NCBI RefSeq assembly: GCF_958295425.1
Contig: NC_081138.1
Coordinates: 19,342,886 to 19,406,885 of the forward strand
DNA length: 64,000 bases
Source: Solea solea
Taxonomy: Eukaryota; Chordata; Actinopteri; Pleuronectiformes; Soleidae
Reading direction: 5' to 3'
Part shown: positions 33,701 through 43,738 of the stretch, piece by piece
Numbering within the stretch: the stretch's first letter is position 1
Layout: each line of letters starts with the position of its first letter
Made by a program: the position numbers and the translations under genes
The notes under the pieces: model-generated
The model's database searches: none
Told to the model about the DNA's origin: nothing
Seen by the model: only the letters and a program-made list of their open reading frames with translations

Positions 33701-34806
33701 CAGTGGAAAGCAGTTATAGCCTATGAACACATACAGGACACCAAACCTACCCTCTAGTTACAAAGCTACCAATGCACTCCATCCATCCAATTCAGACAGC
33801 AGCACACACGCTGAGTAACGGCGACCTGCCTCACAGTAATGGCAGCACCACGCAGTTGCAGAACATACAAATCGGTCAATGGATTAATTGTTCCTGGGAA
33901 CACTGAACCCAGGTGTTTCCAAAACATAATGACAAAACCACACCTTCTAGGTATTTGTAACACAAACACATACAGACACATAGCCAGCCCAGCAGCCAAA
34001 GGAGGTGGTGTCATAACAGCAGTGAATTATTATTTAACTGTAGTGGATGTGGCTCACAGGTCTGTGAGTGTGTAGCAGAGGAAACCCTTATCTGGATTGG
34101 TTGTTGGTCAACCACAGATGGCCACTTAACACAAGCGCAAGTGCTGTAACTCATCTCCGATGTTTCTCTCTTTCAGAACTGTAAGTCCAGAGCTTAAATC
34201 ATATGCTCTTGGAGTTCTGTTCCTGCTCCTGAGACTTATAGGTAAGATACATTTAGTTCTCAATTAAGTCTTATAATACTTTTCAAAATAGTGTATTTCC
34301 TACACAATTTGACATGAATGTATATCTACACAGCCTGGTTGAAAGGAACCTCAATGGTCTGTCTGTGTAAATAGAAAGGAGAACTCAAATCCAATCTGAC
34401 CTCCTGTCTGTTCACAAATCATCCTCCAGGTTTCATCCCTCCCCCTCTGATCTTCGGCATGGGCATCGACTCCACCTGTCTGTTCTGGAGCTCTGTGTGC
34501 GGCGAGAAGGGAGCGTGCATGCTGTACGATAACGTGGCCTACAGGCACCTGTACGTCAGCATCGCCATCGTCCTCAAGTCGTCGGCCTTCATCCTGTACA
34601 CCACCACGTGGCAGTGTTTGAGAAAGAACTACAAGAAATACATCAAGAACAGTGAGGGCTACCTCACTCCCACCGAACTCTTTGCCTCTAACGTGACTCT
34701 GGACAATTTAGGCAAGGAAATCACGCAGAACCCTGCCAACAGGACAAAGTTCATATACAACCTGGAGGACCAAGAGCTGAGTAACAACATGGAGTCAGTT
34801 TTATAG
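15242..34806 (+). CDS. slco3a1: Solute carrier organic anion transporter 3A1 (OATP3A1), ten coding exons
   Basis: Plasma-membrane transporter of organic anions (in mammals prostaglandins, thyroxine and bile acids). Coding exons: 15242-15403, 18874-19333, 30000-30098, 30268-30537, 30652-30816, 30928-31126, 32124-32259, 32380-32552, 34177-34241, 34430-34806. All junctions are GT-AG and join in frame to give 2106 nt, 701 residues plus stop, close to the 710 of human SLCO3A1. Visible features: 12 membrane segments, the OATP signature DDPRWIGAWWGGFLL at 248-262, a Cys-rich Kazal-like extracellular domain at about 464-525, and a C-terminus ending in ESVL, a class I PDZ-binding tail. The start at 15242 gives the MQ..K N-terminus and the conserved SCFSNIKIFLVSECALM block. 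The gene appears intact. Intron 2 is about 10.7 kb. Confidence 0.97.
15692..15747. repeat. (TG)n microsatellite
   Basis: About 28 TG units with a short CGCGCG interruption, in slco3a1 intron 1. Confidence 0.95.
17771..18102 (+). mobile_element. SINE-like element with LINE-type 3' tail
   Basis: The head contains GGGTTCATGACCC, resembling a degenerate polymerase III B box. The body has the phrases GGAGTTTGCATGTTCT, TCCTCCCACAGTCCAAAAAC and TGTGATGGACTG, and the end has GCGGTAGAAAATGGATGGATGG. This wording is very widespread in fish genomes as the 3' tail of an L2-type LINE and SINEs mobilised by it. Partial copies of the same tail occur at 27598, 29571, 33215 and 43741. Confidence 0.8.
18120..18652. 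mobile_element. Tc1/mariner-type transposon, internally deleted
   Basis: Terminal inverted repeats: left CACTGGCCACTTTATTAGA, right (reverse complement) CACTGGCCACTTTATTAAG, enclosing 533 bp. The interior keeps scraps of a transposase-like sequence (around 18330-18470: cagaaactgctgatc, gggtttacagagcatg, gatgccagaggttag) with frameshifts and stops. The transposase is dead and mostly deleted. It directly follows the SINE-like element. Confidence 0.8.
18874..19333 (+). CDS. slco3a1: slco3a1 coding exon 2
   Basis: Residues 55-208: membrane segments 2-4 (SSFEIGNLALILFVSYF; LIGCGGIVMALGALLSALP; MMYLLLIGAQVLLGIGAT) and the first large extracellular loop with the sequon NIS. Acceptor TGCCAG|GTAAGT, donor ATAG|GTGAGT, phase 1. 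The loop is the most diverged part relative to the human protein. Confidence 0.95.
19545..19630. repeat. Fragment of an interspersed repeat (GATAC-rich)
   Basis: GGAATGGCACAACACTACTT followed by tctgatactgatatcac and aggccgatacag resembles a common fish repeat with several GATAC motifs. A short related stretch is at 26530-26560. Family uncertain. Confidence 0.35.
21528..21818 (-). CDS. Unidentified open frame, possibly transposon-derived
   Basis: A 96-codon minus-strand frame inside slco3a1 intron 2. The product is Lys-rich and reads more like a real basic protein than most frames here (SKKQYSEGVVETKRIM; YERNGPREVVAALTRDVLY; Cys at 28, 38 and 58). I recognise no family. The flanking 150 bp at 21840-21990 is relatively GC-rich, like a 5' region, and another minus-strand frame of 94 codons lies downstream at 21147-21431. 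It may be a decayed transposon protein or chance. No splice or expression evidence. Confidence 0.25.
   Translation of the reverse strand: MAINMPGLSKKQYSEGVVETKRIMDYICKCQRKKLVGCYERNGPREVVAALTRDVLYCGVHISTKFKLKVIKLLRKKYSKQWYQTVDSTPLLFNQK
24404..24482 (+). repeat. Interspersed repeat, 3' part (CGATTAATCG family)
   Basis: ATGGACCAAACAACTTATC, then AAAATATTTGACAGATGAAT and a final CTAGTTTCTTGCAG match the 3' end of a repeat found throughout fish and other vertebrates. The same family occurs at 29246-29376. Confidence 0.55.
27598..27672 (-). repeat. L2/SINE tail fragment, inverted
   Basis: Reverse-strand version of the GCTGTAGAAGATGGATGG tail with TCCTCCACATGAGGGTCAC; same family as 17771-18102. 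Confidence 0.6.
28876..28910. repeat. (ATT)n/(AAT)n run
   Basis: ATTATT repeats followed directly by AATAAT repeats, so the strand can fold back on itself. Confidence 0.9.
29246..29376. repeat. Interspersed repeat with ATCGATTA motifs
   Basis: Contains TTAATCGTCGACTATTTTGA, TAATCGATTCATTTTGA and the typical end CATTAGTTGCAGCTCT; an internally shortened member of the family also seen at 24404-24482. Confidence 0.65.
29571..29615 (+). repeat. L2/SINE tail fragment
   Basis: CTCATGTGGAGAATAACGTG followed by GTAGAAAATGGATCGATGG; terminal piece of the family at 17771-18102. Confidence 0.5.
30000..30098 (+). CDS. slco3a1: slco3a1 coding exon 3
   Basis: Residues 208-241: membrane segment 5 (ILFSTLVFGPACGFILGS) and the start of the next extracellular loop. 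Acceptor TTTCAG|GTATTT, donor CAA|GTGAGT, phase 1. Confidence 0.95.
30268..30537 (+). CDS. slco3a1: slco3a1 coding exon 4 (OATP signature)
   Basis: Residues 241-331: the OATP family signature DDPRWIGAWWGGFLL, membrane segment 6 and the large intracellular loop, which is the least conserved part. Acceptor TTTAG|GTAAGC, donor AGAG|GTAAAG, phase 1. Confidence 0.95.
30652..30816 (+). CDS. slco3a1: slco3a1 coding exon 5
   Basis: Residues 331-386: HLLSNPVFTC, membrane segment 7 and the loop KYLEQQFNLTTSSANQLL with a conserved sequon. Donor CTAG|GTAGGC, phase 1. Confidence 0.95.
   Translation, partial: SSPGLPGTYCLIRCSLASHWQRAWRSPWSLALPPSSANTWSSSSTSPPRQPISC
30928..31126 (+). CDS. slco3a1: slco3a1 coding exon 6
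   Basis: Residues 386-452: membrane segments 8 and 9 (IPCACLGIFLGGLLVKKL; MAMLVNLVSTACYVSFLFLG) and the beginning of the big fifth extracellular loop. Donor CGA|GTAAGA, phase 2. Confidence 0.95.
31322..31432 (+). repeat. Fragment of a fish inverted-repeat DNA element
   Basis: CACTTTCTTGCCAAGAATTA, GATGAGAAGATTGATACCAC and TTAGCTTAGCTCAGCATA are hallmark phrases of a widespread fish non-autonomous element; a complete but diverged copy is at 37014-37336. Confidence 0.65.
31790..32095. repeat. GGCCCA/GGGCCA-rich interspersed repeat
   Basis: Repeated words such as GTGGCCCACAT, TGGGCCACA and TGGGCCAGATAAAG at irregular spacing, like a known fish tandemly structured repeat. It ends just before slco3a1 exon 7. 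Confidence 0.5.
32124..32259 (+). CDS. slco3a1: slco3a1 coding exon 7 (Kazal-like domain, first part)
   Basis: Residues 452-497: Cys-rich extracellular Kazal-like domain (C-x3-C-x-C, then VSPVCGSNGVTYLSACFAGC). The N-terminal piece differs from mammals. Acceptor CACAG|GACATT, donor CCA|GTGAGT, phase 0. Confidence 0.93.
32380..32552 (+). CDS. slco3a1: slco3a1 coding exon 8
   Basis: Residues 498-555: end of the Kazal-like domain (sequon NLT, CTC, GKCPSPGC) and membrane segment 10 (FLTFLCVICVCSMIGAMA). Donor CAG|GTATAA, phase 2. Confidence 0.95.
33215..33467 (+). repeat. L2/SINE tail copy
   Basis: Carries TTTCTCCAGGTTCTCCTGTT, CTCCCACAGTCCAAAAACA, GGTGGACTGGCG and AGTGGTAGAAAATG; about 250 bp, in slco3a1 intron 8. 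Same family as 17771-18102, without the head. Confidence 0.75.
34177..34241 (+). CDS. slco3a1: slco3a1 coding exon 9
   Basis: Only 65 nt: residues 555-577, TVSPELKSYALGVLFLLLRLIG, the start of membrane segment 11. Acceptor TTTCAG|AACTGT, donor ATAG|GTAAGA, phase 1. Confidence 0.95.
34430..34806 (+). CDS. slco3a1: slco3a1 coding exon 10 and stop
   Basis: Residues 577-701: end of segment 11 (FIPPPLIFGMGIDSTCLFW), segment 12 (YVSIAIVLKSSAFILYTTTW), cytosolic tail with FIYNLEDQE and the terminal MESVL, then TAG at 34804-34806. Confidence 0.96.
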
Positions 34807-37013
34807 TGGCGCTCTCTCCAGGGACTGCAGACTAGAACTATTAATGCTACTGACCTAATACGTTTCTCTGTTGTTGTACTGGTTTAGAAGAAAGTCCTGG
34901 GTAAGGGTTTTATTCTCCTTTCAGACTTAACAATAATTTCCCATTCACATTGCACTCAATTTTATCCGCTATAATTTTTACTTAAATATAATTTATCCAG
35001 TCTTTTTGGTTGTGCTGTTTTTTTTTCCTCCCTTGTTGACAAGAAAGAGAAAAGAGAGGAGAAATTAGACTTAAAACACCACCAGAGATTTTAAACGGGG
35101 GATGTTGATTTGCATCCAGGACAATTCTTCTACCAGGACATCAGGAGAGCTTTTCTTTACAGAAAGATTTAGTCACATTAGGTTGAGATGTAGCGCAGAA
35201 TCAGGGCTGTGTGAGCGGCAGTAAACGGCCTGTTCATCAGTGGATCAGTGGACAGTTTTGTTTTCCTTTAGAGGGGAATATTTTCTCAGGTCTTCATGTT
35301 AAATAGAAAGAATGAGAGTTGATGTAACGTGTCCATCGTCAGATGCATTTTTAACTTGTTTTCAGAGCACTTTTCAGATGCGAAGAACACACAGTTGTCG
35401 CACAACTGGGATCTTTCCATTCAGGGAGTCTCACTTTAGGTAACCAGGCAGCCTCGCCACACATTTACACACTGGTGCCAATAACTCACCTACCCTCACT
35501 CTATTTTTATTATAATTAACCTAATTAGACATATATATATATATATATATATACAAAAAAATATCTATACACCAAACTGAACCAATCCATATCTGCCATT
35601 CTGCACTTGTGCAGTGACCCAGGCTCTAATATACTGAGTACAATGAAAAATTAAAACAACTATAAACCATATTTCCCAAAACAACTCAGAAGTTAACTGC
35701 AGTAATTTATTTTACATGTTTGTGACTTTGCATTTACAAGGTAGCTATACCCACGTGTCTCTCTTATTTGCTTTCCATGGAATTGGCCTGTTGTCGTTCT
35801 AGAGGACGTTTGTGGAAGGTAGAGGAGTGCCTGTGTGCAGATACGAGCAAAACCAACACTAATAGGGAGCATTGTAGGGAGCACTGAGCCACCACTTCCA
35901 TGTGCACCACCAACATGGTTCACTGTTAAATGTGATGATCCCTTTACTGTGCTATGATAATGAATCCTAGACAAGCTTCTGAGACCAAATGTCTGTTTTA
36001 CCGCCACAAAAGCATTTTTTTTCTACTTCACTCAAATCAGTTGATCATCTCCGTTACACATCTCCGTTATACTGTAAGGGTGACTTACAGTATACATATA
36101 TATACTTCATCATACTCAAAATGAGTGAGGATAAAAAGGAATGATGTGGGGCCCGCTCACATCAGTACATGGAATTGCAACATTTATGAGAACGTTTATA
36201 ATTTATAGTATAATTCTGCCTCTCATGTCACTGGGAGATGAAGACGAAGATGAAGAGATACAGTTTGACTTAGTGGTTTACTTCCACTCTTGGGGATGCC
36301 ACCTTCAGCAGTAATGCATGGAATACATAGAAACACAAGATAAATACCATGTAGGGAACATTGTATAATAAGACTCTCCAAAAGGTACACGGTACAGAGC
36401 TGAGGCAGGCGGAGGCTGACGCTGAGAGCGAGCGAGCGCAAAAGGCATTTAAGTGGAACGCCAAGTCAACACAGTGGTGATAGTGGTGGGCTAGCTGTCG
36501 GCGGACACGGCGTAGCATGACGCAGCCAGAGTTAGTTCCTTTAACAGCATGCTGGTAATGCATGTGATGATAGAAAATAAATAAATAAATATTTAGTATG
36601 TCACAAAGTTGCACACACACTGTGGTTTGATGGACATGGTAGTGGTTAAAGACACATTTAACTCTAGTGGCCTGTAAATTCTATTTTTGACCACAGGAAA
36701 GCTTTATAATGCATACTGCATTGTGATGTTAACATTTAAAGAAAACAAACAAAAAAAAAACAAACTCAGCTGACTCATAATCACTCACACTGCAGTGACT
36801 GTCTTAATCTTACAGATGTTTTTCTATGGGATTCTGATTTCTGACATATACACTTTATATCGACTATATTGTTTTTTTTTCTTCCCTGCCTTACTTTGTA
36901 AGTATTTAATATGTTTTGCATCAAAAATATGGACGTTTTTGTCCAGCTTCTAACCATTGCAATAGATGTGTTTGCCACAGATGTTTAATCCATTTTGGGG
37001 TTTGACACAGGGA

Positions 37014-37336
37014 CTTAAAGGAGTGTTTCAGCATTTTGGGAAACTTTCTTGCCAAGCGACACTGAACCCCGCGAAGTATCCCCGCAAATCGTCCCTTCCC
37101 CATAAACTTTTTTTTTTGCAGGTAATTAAATACAAAGTGTTAAGTCTTAAAAGTTGCTCGTGGATGGATTTTGTCACTGGATCCAGGCAAACTTTTCCTT
37201 CTGTTTTCCACCTTTGCCCTAAATTTAGCAAACCAGCTGCTGGCTACAGTTTCATGTTTACTGTACAGACATTAGAGTGGTGTCAGCCTTCACATCGCTT
37301 GGCAAGAAAATGAGTTTCCCACAATGTTAAACTGGA
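37014..37336. mobile_element. Short inverted-repeat DNA element (MITE-like)
   Basis: Left end TTTCAGCATTTTGGGAAAC then TTTCTTGCCAAGCGA; right end TCGCTTGGCAAGAAAATGAG then TTTCCCACAATGTT. The two are near-perfect inverted repeats about 320 bp apart. Phrases like CCAGCTGCTGGCTACAGTTT and ACAGACATTAGAGTGGTGTC identify a very common fish family. It lies within the putative slco3a1 3' UTR. Confidence 0.75.
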
Positions 37337-39647
37337 AGTTAGTTGCAGTTGCCTACTACTCTTTCAAAGGTTTCCACTGCTTGGTTTCATTTTACTTTAA
37401 TCGTTATTTTTGCCTATTATGAGTGGAGATTAGAACTAAACCACTCAACCAACTCACAATGTATTTAGTTTAGCACCTCACTGAACCAATAGTTTGTTAT
37501 TTAAACGTTGCCATGCACTGATGCTTTACATGGGACTGACGTAAGTGTCACATTAATGCTTGGCGGTAGTTGCTAATGTCGGTAAAGTGATGGTGATGTG
37601 ATGTCCACCATTGTTGGGTGCACTTTGTCTGACAAAAAACACATTGGTCACAAGGAGAACAAGAGCTCTGTTTTGGACTGTGTAGATTTTGAACTAAATG
37701 TGCTGGAATATTTGCATATAAAGTTGGAAAGTTGAGCATTTTTCATATGCAACACAAGTGAAGAGACGCATGGGGGACAAAAAAAAATGCAATTTGGGGA
37801 CACTTGATGTTGCTTCATTTAAAGTGAAAGAGAAGTGTTTCAGTTGACGCCTCCTGTGTTAGCATCAGGAAATCTATGGAGAGGAAACTATTGTTTGAGA
37901 TCACTTCCTAATGGACCTATGTTTGAAAGAGAGCTATGCCAAACCACGCCAGACTAATATCTGCTGGGTTTGATGTTTGACAGAAAAAGCCACAGATTTT
38001 TTAGAGCTGCTTTGACACTTGAATCCTTACAGTGGAGGAAAATCTGGGCCTGGAACACTTTTCAAGCCCAAATTTAAATTATCCCTGGCAGGACATTTAT
38101 TACAGACAGACATTATGCTGAGGTGTACAGAAAATACACAAATAAATATTAAAAAAAAAGGAAGCTTCCACATTTCTAATAGACAGGAGGATAATGAAAC
38201 CCAACATTCCCAGCTGGTTTGCTGTTTCCTCCTTAGCGACTCCCAACAGGTGATGCTGTATTTTGATATCTGTAATGTCCAGTGTGTCATAATGCTGACT
38301 CCTCTGTACATAATAGTACCATACAAGTGCCAAAGTGACACCATAGAAGTGTTCTGTAACATCCTGCAGAGAACTTGTCTCAACACGCTGGAGCTCAGAG
38401 CAGATCGTATGTAGCCTTTCTGTGATATCCCTCCACTTACTTTCACCATATCATTGTCCCCAAAACATATTGCCTATAAAATATTGTATATTGGTCTAGA
38501 AAGCAGTATTTATTTAGGATGTAATAACTGTTAATATGTAGGACTTTTTCTACTAGTGAAGTTATAGTCTAATTTTGTCTTTCCATCTGTGGCAAAGCTA
38601 ACTGGTTGTTGCTTTGCTCCAAATATGAAAACAATACTCGTCTTGAAACAAATTACACCACGGTTGAGCTCCAGCCCGACCTGGTGCGGTAATTATGGTT
38701 GACTGTAGTGAATCAGCCAAATTTCACAGATAGCAATTCCTGCACCTGTGCCTGGATATTAAGCTTCTACTCTTGAGACTTTGTGATGGAAGCCAATGTT
38801 GTGCCATATCAACCTGTGCACTGTAACATTCTACACGTACGAAGAAGAAGCCAACATATTGTAGGTCTGGTGTGCTGGCAAGTGGGACAGCACTTGCTTG
38901 ACCATGTATTCACCTGCGGCGAAAGGACTGTTTCTTTTTGCACCTAAATGTGCTGGAGATGTTTTGCCTTGTGATGAGAAAACTGCTTATTTACACATCA
39001 GTTTTTTTTCTATAAATTTATTTTTCTTGTCATTTTTGTTTGATGACTTTGCCTTTTGGTACGAGCAGGTTGATCTTTGTAACAGATCTTTAGTGACGGA
39101 AGTATTGATATATGAAGAGTTTACTGCCAAATACTACAACATCTGTGGGAAAATATGTACTTATCTGCCAATATTGGAAGTGTTACCTGTAAATAAGTCC
39201 AGAATTACTTGGACCAGATTACTTTGTTGCCATTGTTAAGAGCAGTCAAGTTTAGTAGATGAAGGATGTTGTTTTGGATGGAAACTCTTCATATGCAAAT
39301 AGATAAGCCTTTAGGCAGCATGTTGCCTTTTTTTTTCACAGTAAAACCATGTGCTAACCATGTTAGTGATGGTCTTAAAGTGTGTTTGCGTTTGTTGTGG
39401 GCGATAGTCATAATGTGAATTCCATGGCTTTCTGCATTGAGGGGACCTTTGTAGAGGGAAACGGGCAACAAAAGAAGAAAATATCACTTATACTTACAGA
39501 GTATCACAAAGACCTTCACCTTTGCGCGATTGCATCTTTGGGTTTGTTTTACGTTTTTCTTTTAATGACATAAATTTATATTCAAAAGCTTTATGTTCTG
39601 TATAATTCTTGGGAAATGTTACATGATTGTGTGTTCATTGTAAATAC

Positions 39648-39653
39648 ATTAAA
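39648..39653 (+). terminator. slco3a1: Candidate distal poly(A) signal of slco3a1
   Basis: ATTAAA followed within 20 bp by TTTTTGGTTTT and later TTTTCTGTGTG, a plausible cleavage context about 4.8 kb after the stop. Confidence 0.35.
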
Positions 39654-39670
39654 TATACTATTTTTGGTTT

Positions 39671-42600
39671 TAATATGACCTTTTCTGTGTGATCATTAAC
39701 ATCAAACCAAACGAAAGGACCATGTGCCACATGTTACTGTTTATTTTCCTTTAAATGGGAATGTGATTAACAAAACAGACATACTATCTATCTATCTATT
39801 AAATACCAAAAACTAGAGATTGAGATTACCACCTTAGGAAAATGTGTACTGACATCATAAATTAAGTAAAAAAAGTATGTTCTATCCCATCGAATTCCAT
39901 GCAAAAATTAGTTATTTTTGCCCCCGATTGGCTTTTTAATATATAGCCAGTTCTATTTAACTTCAGGAGAATTTGGCATTTATATATATGTGCGTATATA
40001 TATATGATGTCTAAGGTTATCAAACAGCCTTAGTTGCATGATTTCTGGTTACCTCTGTGTCAAATGTAAAGCACACTGCAAATGCACTACTTCATTTGTA
40101 CACTAATGTATAGAACAGCTATAAATTCTGAGGCAAATCCTCTGTGAAACATCAGAATGAGGAATAAAATATTTCGTACTTCTAGATAGTTTGTTGTTTT
40201 TGTTTTTTTTTTGTTTTTTTTGTCACTGAAGGATCTGCTGTTGAATCTCTCCCCGTTCAGCAATTCCCATGATTGCAAGCTGCTTCACAATATCATCAAA
40301 CTACTTATTGTTATTGTTTTCAAAATGAATATAATGAAAGACACCAAGGGGCAGAAATTACCTAGTTCCATGTGGTCAGATAGGGCGAAAGGTCACTTTT
40401 TCTTTTCACATCTCAATGCATACACAAAAGAAGATAAATCCTAACAGTGGTTTAATTATATATATATATAATGTCCTTGTGCTTTGCCATGACCTTTATA
40501 CAGGCCTCTCTGCACAGCCACAACAGCCAGCCGAGATAATCGCCGTATTTATGGATCGACCACTGAATAACTTTGTACCAAGTGATGTACGTGTTCAGAG
40601 CCTGGTTGCCGTGTTGCCCTTACGCAAAAAGCTGGGGCTAAGAGCTCTGCTGTGTCTCGAGTGCAGATGGGCTCCTGCCAGGGACACGGTGCAGTGGGAT
40701 GGAAAGCATGCCATTCCCTGTTTTGCTTGATGCAGAATGACCGTGAGAGGTTGTGTCATGTGCTGTGGATATTGACTCAATGATTTCGGACTTCACGACA
40801 AAAGCCTAAACCCGTGTGGGTTTTCTGTGCACTGACAGGGAAATGTGTCTTCCACTTGTCTTCACACTGACTGGAGGACTGTGCTGGACGGACATGTCTG
40901 CGTCCCGAAAGTCTCACCTCGTGACCCCAGAAATAACCTTTCCACAACCTTGCCTGTCTCTCACGCTCTGTTAGCCGTGGGTCTGACTGCCATCGAAACA
41001 ATTCACTGAACTTCTTGGACATAGCTATGTATTACCGGTCTGTGGCCATGAACCTGTTTAGCATCTGCAACATGAATGACATGGCTGAGAATCCGGCCTT
41101 ATGTGCAGCATATTATTCACTGTCACGGTGAGATGAAAGGTCAAGGCAAAGAGTAAGCACAGCTTGTACTGAAATGACAGCAAAAAGAGACAGAGCTTCA
41201 AGGCTGCCTCTGCACGGCGGTTCATCGAGGAAGCGAAATCACCATATGCCCTTCATTTGTTGTAAAAAATGATATTTGGGTTATCTCAGTGGAGACACGG
41301 CGAGTAACTGATGATGTATTTGTCTTAACACTGTATGCACGAGGATCATTCTGCATATTTGACTAATGCCTTGTCTCATGACGAGGCTGTGACAGCTGAC
41401 CTGATTTACTGCAAGGTTTCCCACATTGTTAAATAAAAAATTCTAACTCAGTGACAACGGCCCAATTATCCCTTTCATGCAGAATAGGTCTGCACACAAA
41501 AGAGGATGTGAATTGCAAATCCGGTTGCCGACTATATGCTTGCTCTCCTCTCCTCTAATCTAATAATGTGATCCATCATTTTAACAGACAGCTCTACACC
41601 ACAGCCATGGAAGAGTATTCCACAGAGGATTAATATTGTATATTAAACACAATGTTTGCATATCTGTATATAGTCCTGAGAGGCTCTGTGTGGAAAAAGA
41701 CGTCACAATAATATATTTCAATGTGTCACCTCTTCCATTTGCACTGCCTGTGATAACACCTTAAGGAATATTTTCTTTATCATATCCTTTAAGTCTAATT
41801 TCTTGCCGGCTGTTTCTATAACTGTCCCGACTAACACATACACTTGACATCCATAACCGGTACATATGTTTCCTAGAAAGCGTGGAGCTCTGTTTTCAGT
41901 TTGGAGAAGCAGTTAAAAGTCTGTTTTCTCTCCTGCTCGGTGCAGTGGCACTGTTGTTTGAGGGATGGTCCTGTTGCAGACTCATCCATTACCCTGATGA
42001 GCCTGCAGCCCCTGCGCTATGACAACACAGCCACACGATGAGCGAGACAGGCGACTGCCACTATTTGTTCTGCTAAGGCATTCATCACACTAATTACCCA
42101 CAGTGCCAAGCAGTTCCTGTAGCTTGGTGAAGCTTTGGCTGCTCATTTGGAGCCAAGGTGAGAAAGGGAAACCTCACATGAGTCTAAACAGGAGGCCATA
42201 CTCCCCTTTTTCTTCTCGGGTTCTCTGCCACATAATTAGTTCAGCACTCCAGAAACTTGACAAATTGGAATGATGAATCTGGCTTCTATGAATAGACACA
42301 AATAAATGATCAATCAAAAATACAAGGCAGTGTCCTCAGCCTGAGGAAATGTGCTACCGTGAAGGACAAAAGAAGTGTTGTAACATTTGGCCCTCTCGTC
42401 TGATGGAAACGTGTGAGGAGTTTCATGTTTTTGTTGCATTTGCAGAAATATTGGTAAATCGGTGTAAAGAAGATGCTGCAAAAATATTACAATTATCATT
42501 TATTATCCATTAAACGGTTTCCAATTTCACTTTCGCAATGTCTGTTTTAAAGCATGACACGTGCAACCTGCCTCTTAAACTATTATTCTCTCTGAATGAC

Positions 42601-42986
42601 ACTCATTTATGCCACCTGACCTTGAAGAGACTTTTTTTGAGTTTTCATGTCTTTCATACAAACTGCTTTCTGCCATAACACAGCCATCTGAGCCAATGTA
42701 AGATCCAGGGCATCGCAACACTTCAGCACCTCCTCCCTGCACTGGAGGCAGATCTATAAATCGAAGAAAGTGTGAAACTGTCACACTGCTGCTAAAACTC
42801 TGTGGAAACATGCAAATGACACTGAAACCTACACACCCAGGTTAGTGGTGCAAAAATAAAAATATATGATTATAATAAATCATATATCATCAACAAATAT
42901 GGACACATTTAGGTGACTGGTTTCACTCCCAAAGTACTGTAATGGCCACCATTTTCATCATCAAGTGAACTGTTCAACAGTCTGTC
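39671..42986. other. Intergenic slco3a1-nr2f2, unique sequence
   Basis: No coding gene recognised. There are short simple repeats (TATC at 39785, TA at 40458). From about 41040 to 42300 the sequence is free of recognised repeats, has balanced composition, and includes motifs such as GGATTAATATTG, TTTGCATAT and TGACAGCTGACC; it is a candidate regulatory block. Confidence 0.5.
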
Positions 42987-43738
42987 TCAAGAATCAAGAA
43001 TCCTCATTTGCCATTTGTGCACACACACACAGTTCTTTTATGGTTTTTGCCATCAATCTCACAGTGGCAGGACAGAAGCGGTTATAAAACCTTGTTTTGT
43101 GGGTGACGGTGCTGTCAGCTCTACTTTTCCTCTGGTTGTATATGCTGTGTGTTTGTGCCTGAGAAGAAAGTGAGCTGGATGACGCATGTCCCTGGTGATG
43201 TTATTGGCTCTCTTCTTGCAGCATTGTGTGTATATTGTGTCAATGGATGGAAGTTCAGTCCTAGTTATTTTTCCTGCACTTCACTGGAGAGCCTGTCCGT
43301 CTGCCTGGGTGGTGTTGCCATATACCAGACAGTAATAGCAGTAGCGAGGATGCTCTCCACCAGTCCTCTGCAGGCTTGTGTGAGGGGGCAGCGGTTCACC
43401 CCAGCCTTCCTAAGCAGTCTGATGAAATACAGACGCCTTTGAGTCTTCTTCACCATGGCTGCTGTGTTCACAGTCCAGCTCAGGTTTGATGTCACGTGAA
43501 GGCCAAGGAACTTGTGGCTCTCCACGCTCTCCACCTCAGTCCTCCTGATGATGAGGGGTTTCTTTCTGAAATCTATCATTTCCCTCGTCTTGTCTACGTT
43601 GAGGATGTTCTCCTTACTATAGACAATGATGTTGGTGACCACAGCCTTGGTAAGGCTCAGAATGGTCGTGTCATCAGCGAATTTGACACAGGGTTTGCAA
43701 CTCAGTTGCAAGGGTTTGCGACTCAGCTGGACACCCCG
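42987..43738 (-). pseudogene. LINE reverse transcriptase fragment (L2-type), 3' end
   Basis: On the minus strand, an open stretch reads VKFADDTTILSLTKA, then NVDKTREMIDFRKK, VESVESHKFLGLHVT, LSWTVNTAAMVKKTQRRLYF, and LVESILATAITVWY. This order and wording is the C-terminal half of a fish non-LTR retrotransposon reverse transcriptase, with FADD at the catalytic YADD position. The N-terminal two thirds, endonuclease and gag-like part are missing. The truncation point at 43738 abuts a LINE/SINE tail in the opposite orientation, so two insertions or an inversion meet here. Not functional. Confidence 0.8.

Larger units (their letters stand above)
34807..39670 (+). other. slco3a1: Probable long 3' UTR of slco3a1
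   Basis: No further coding exon follows. The sequence near 38880-39670 (AT-rich, few repeats) reads like the end of a vertebrate 3' UTR, with ATTAAA at 39648-39653 followed by a T/G-rich stretch. An earlier AATAAA is at 36577-36582. The UTR length is inferred; no transcript evidence is available. An (AT)n run is at 35530-35553 and a repeat element at 37014-37336. Confidence 0.4.

Noticed and set aside
38019..38449. Overlapping frames of 131 (plus) and 140 (minus) codons after slco3a1
   Set aside because: Both strands open over the same AT-rich stretch, no family likeness; probably 3' UTR.
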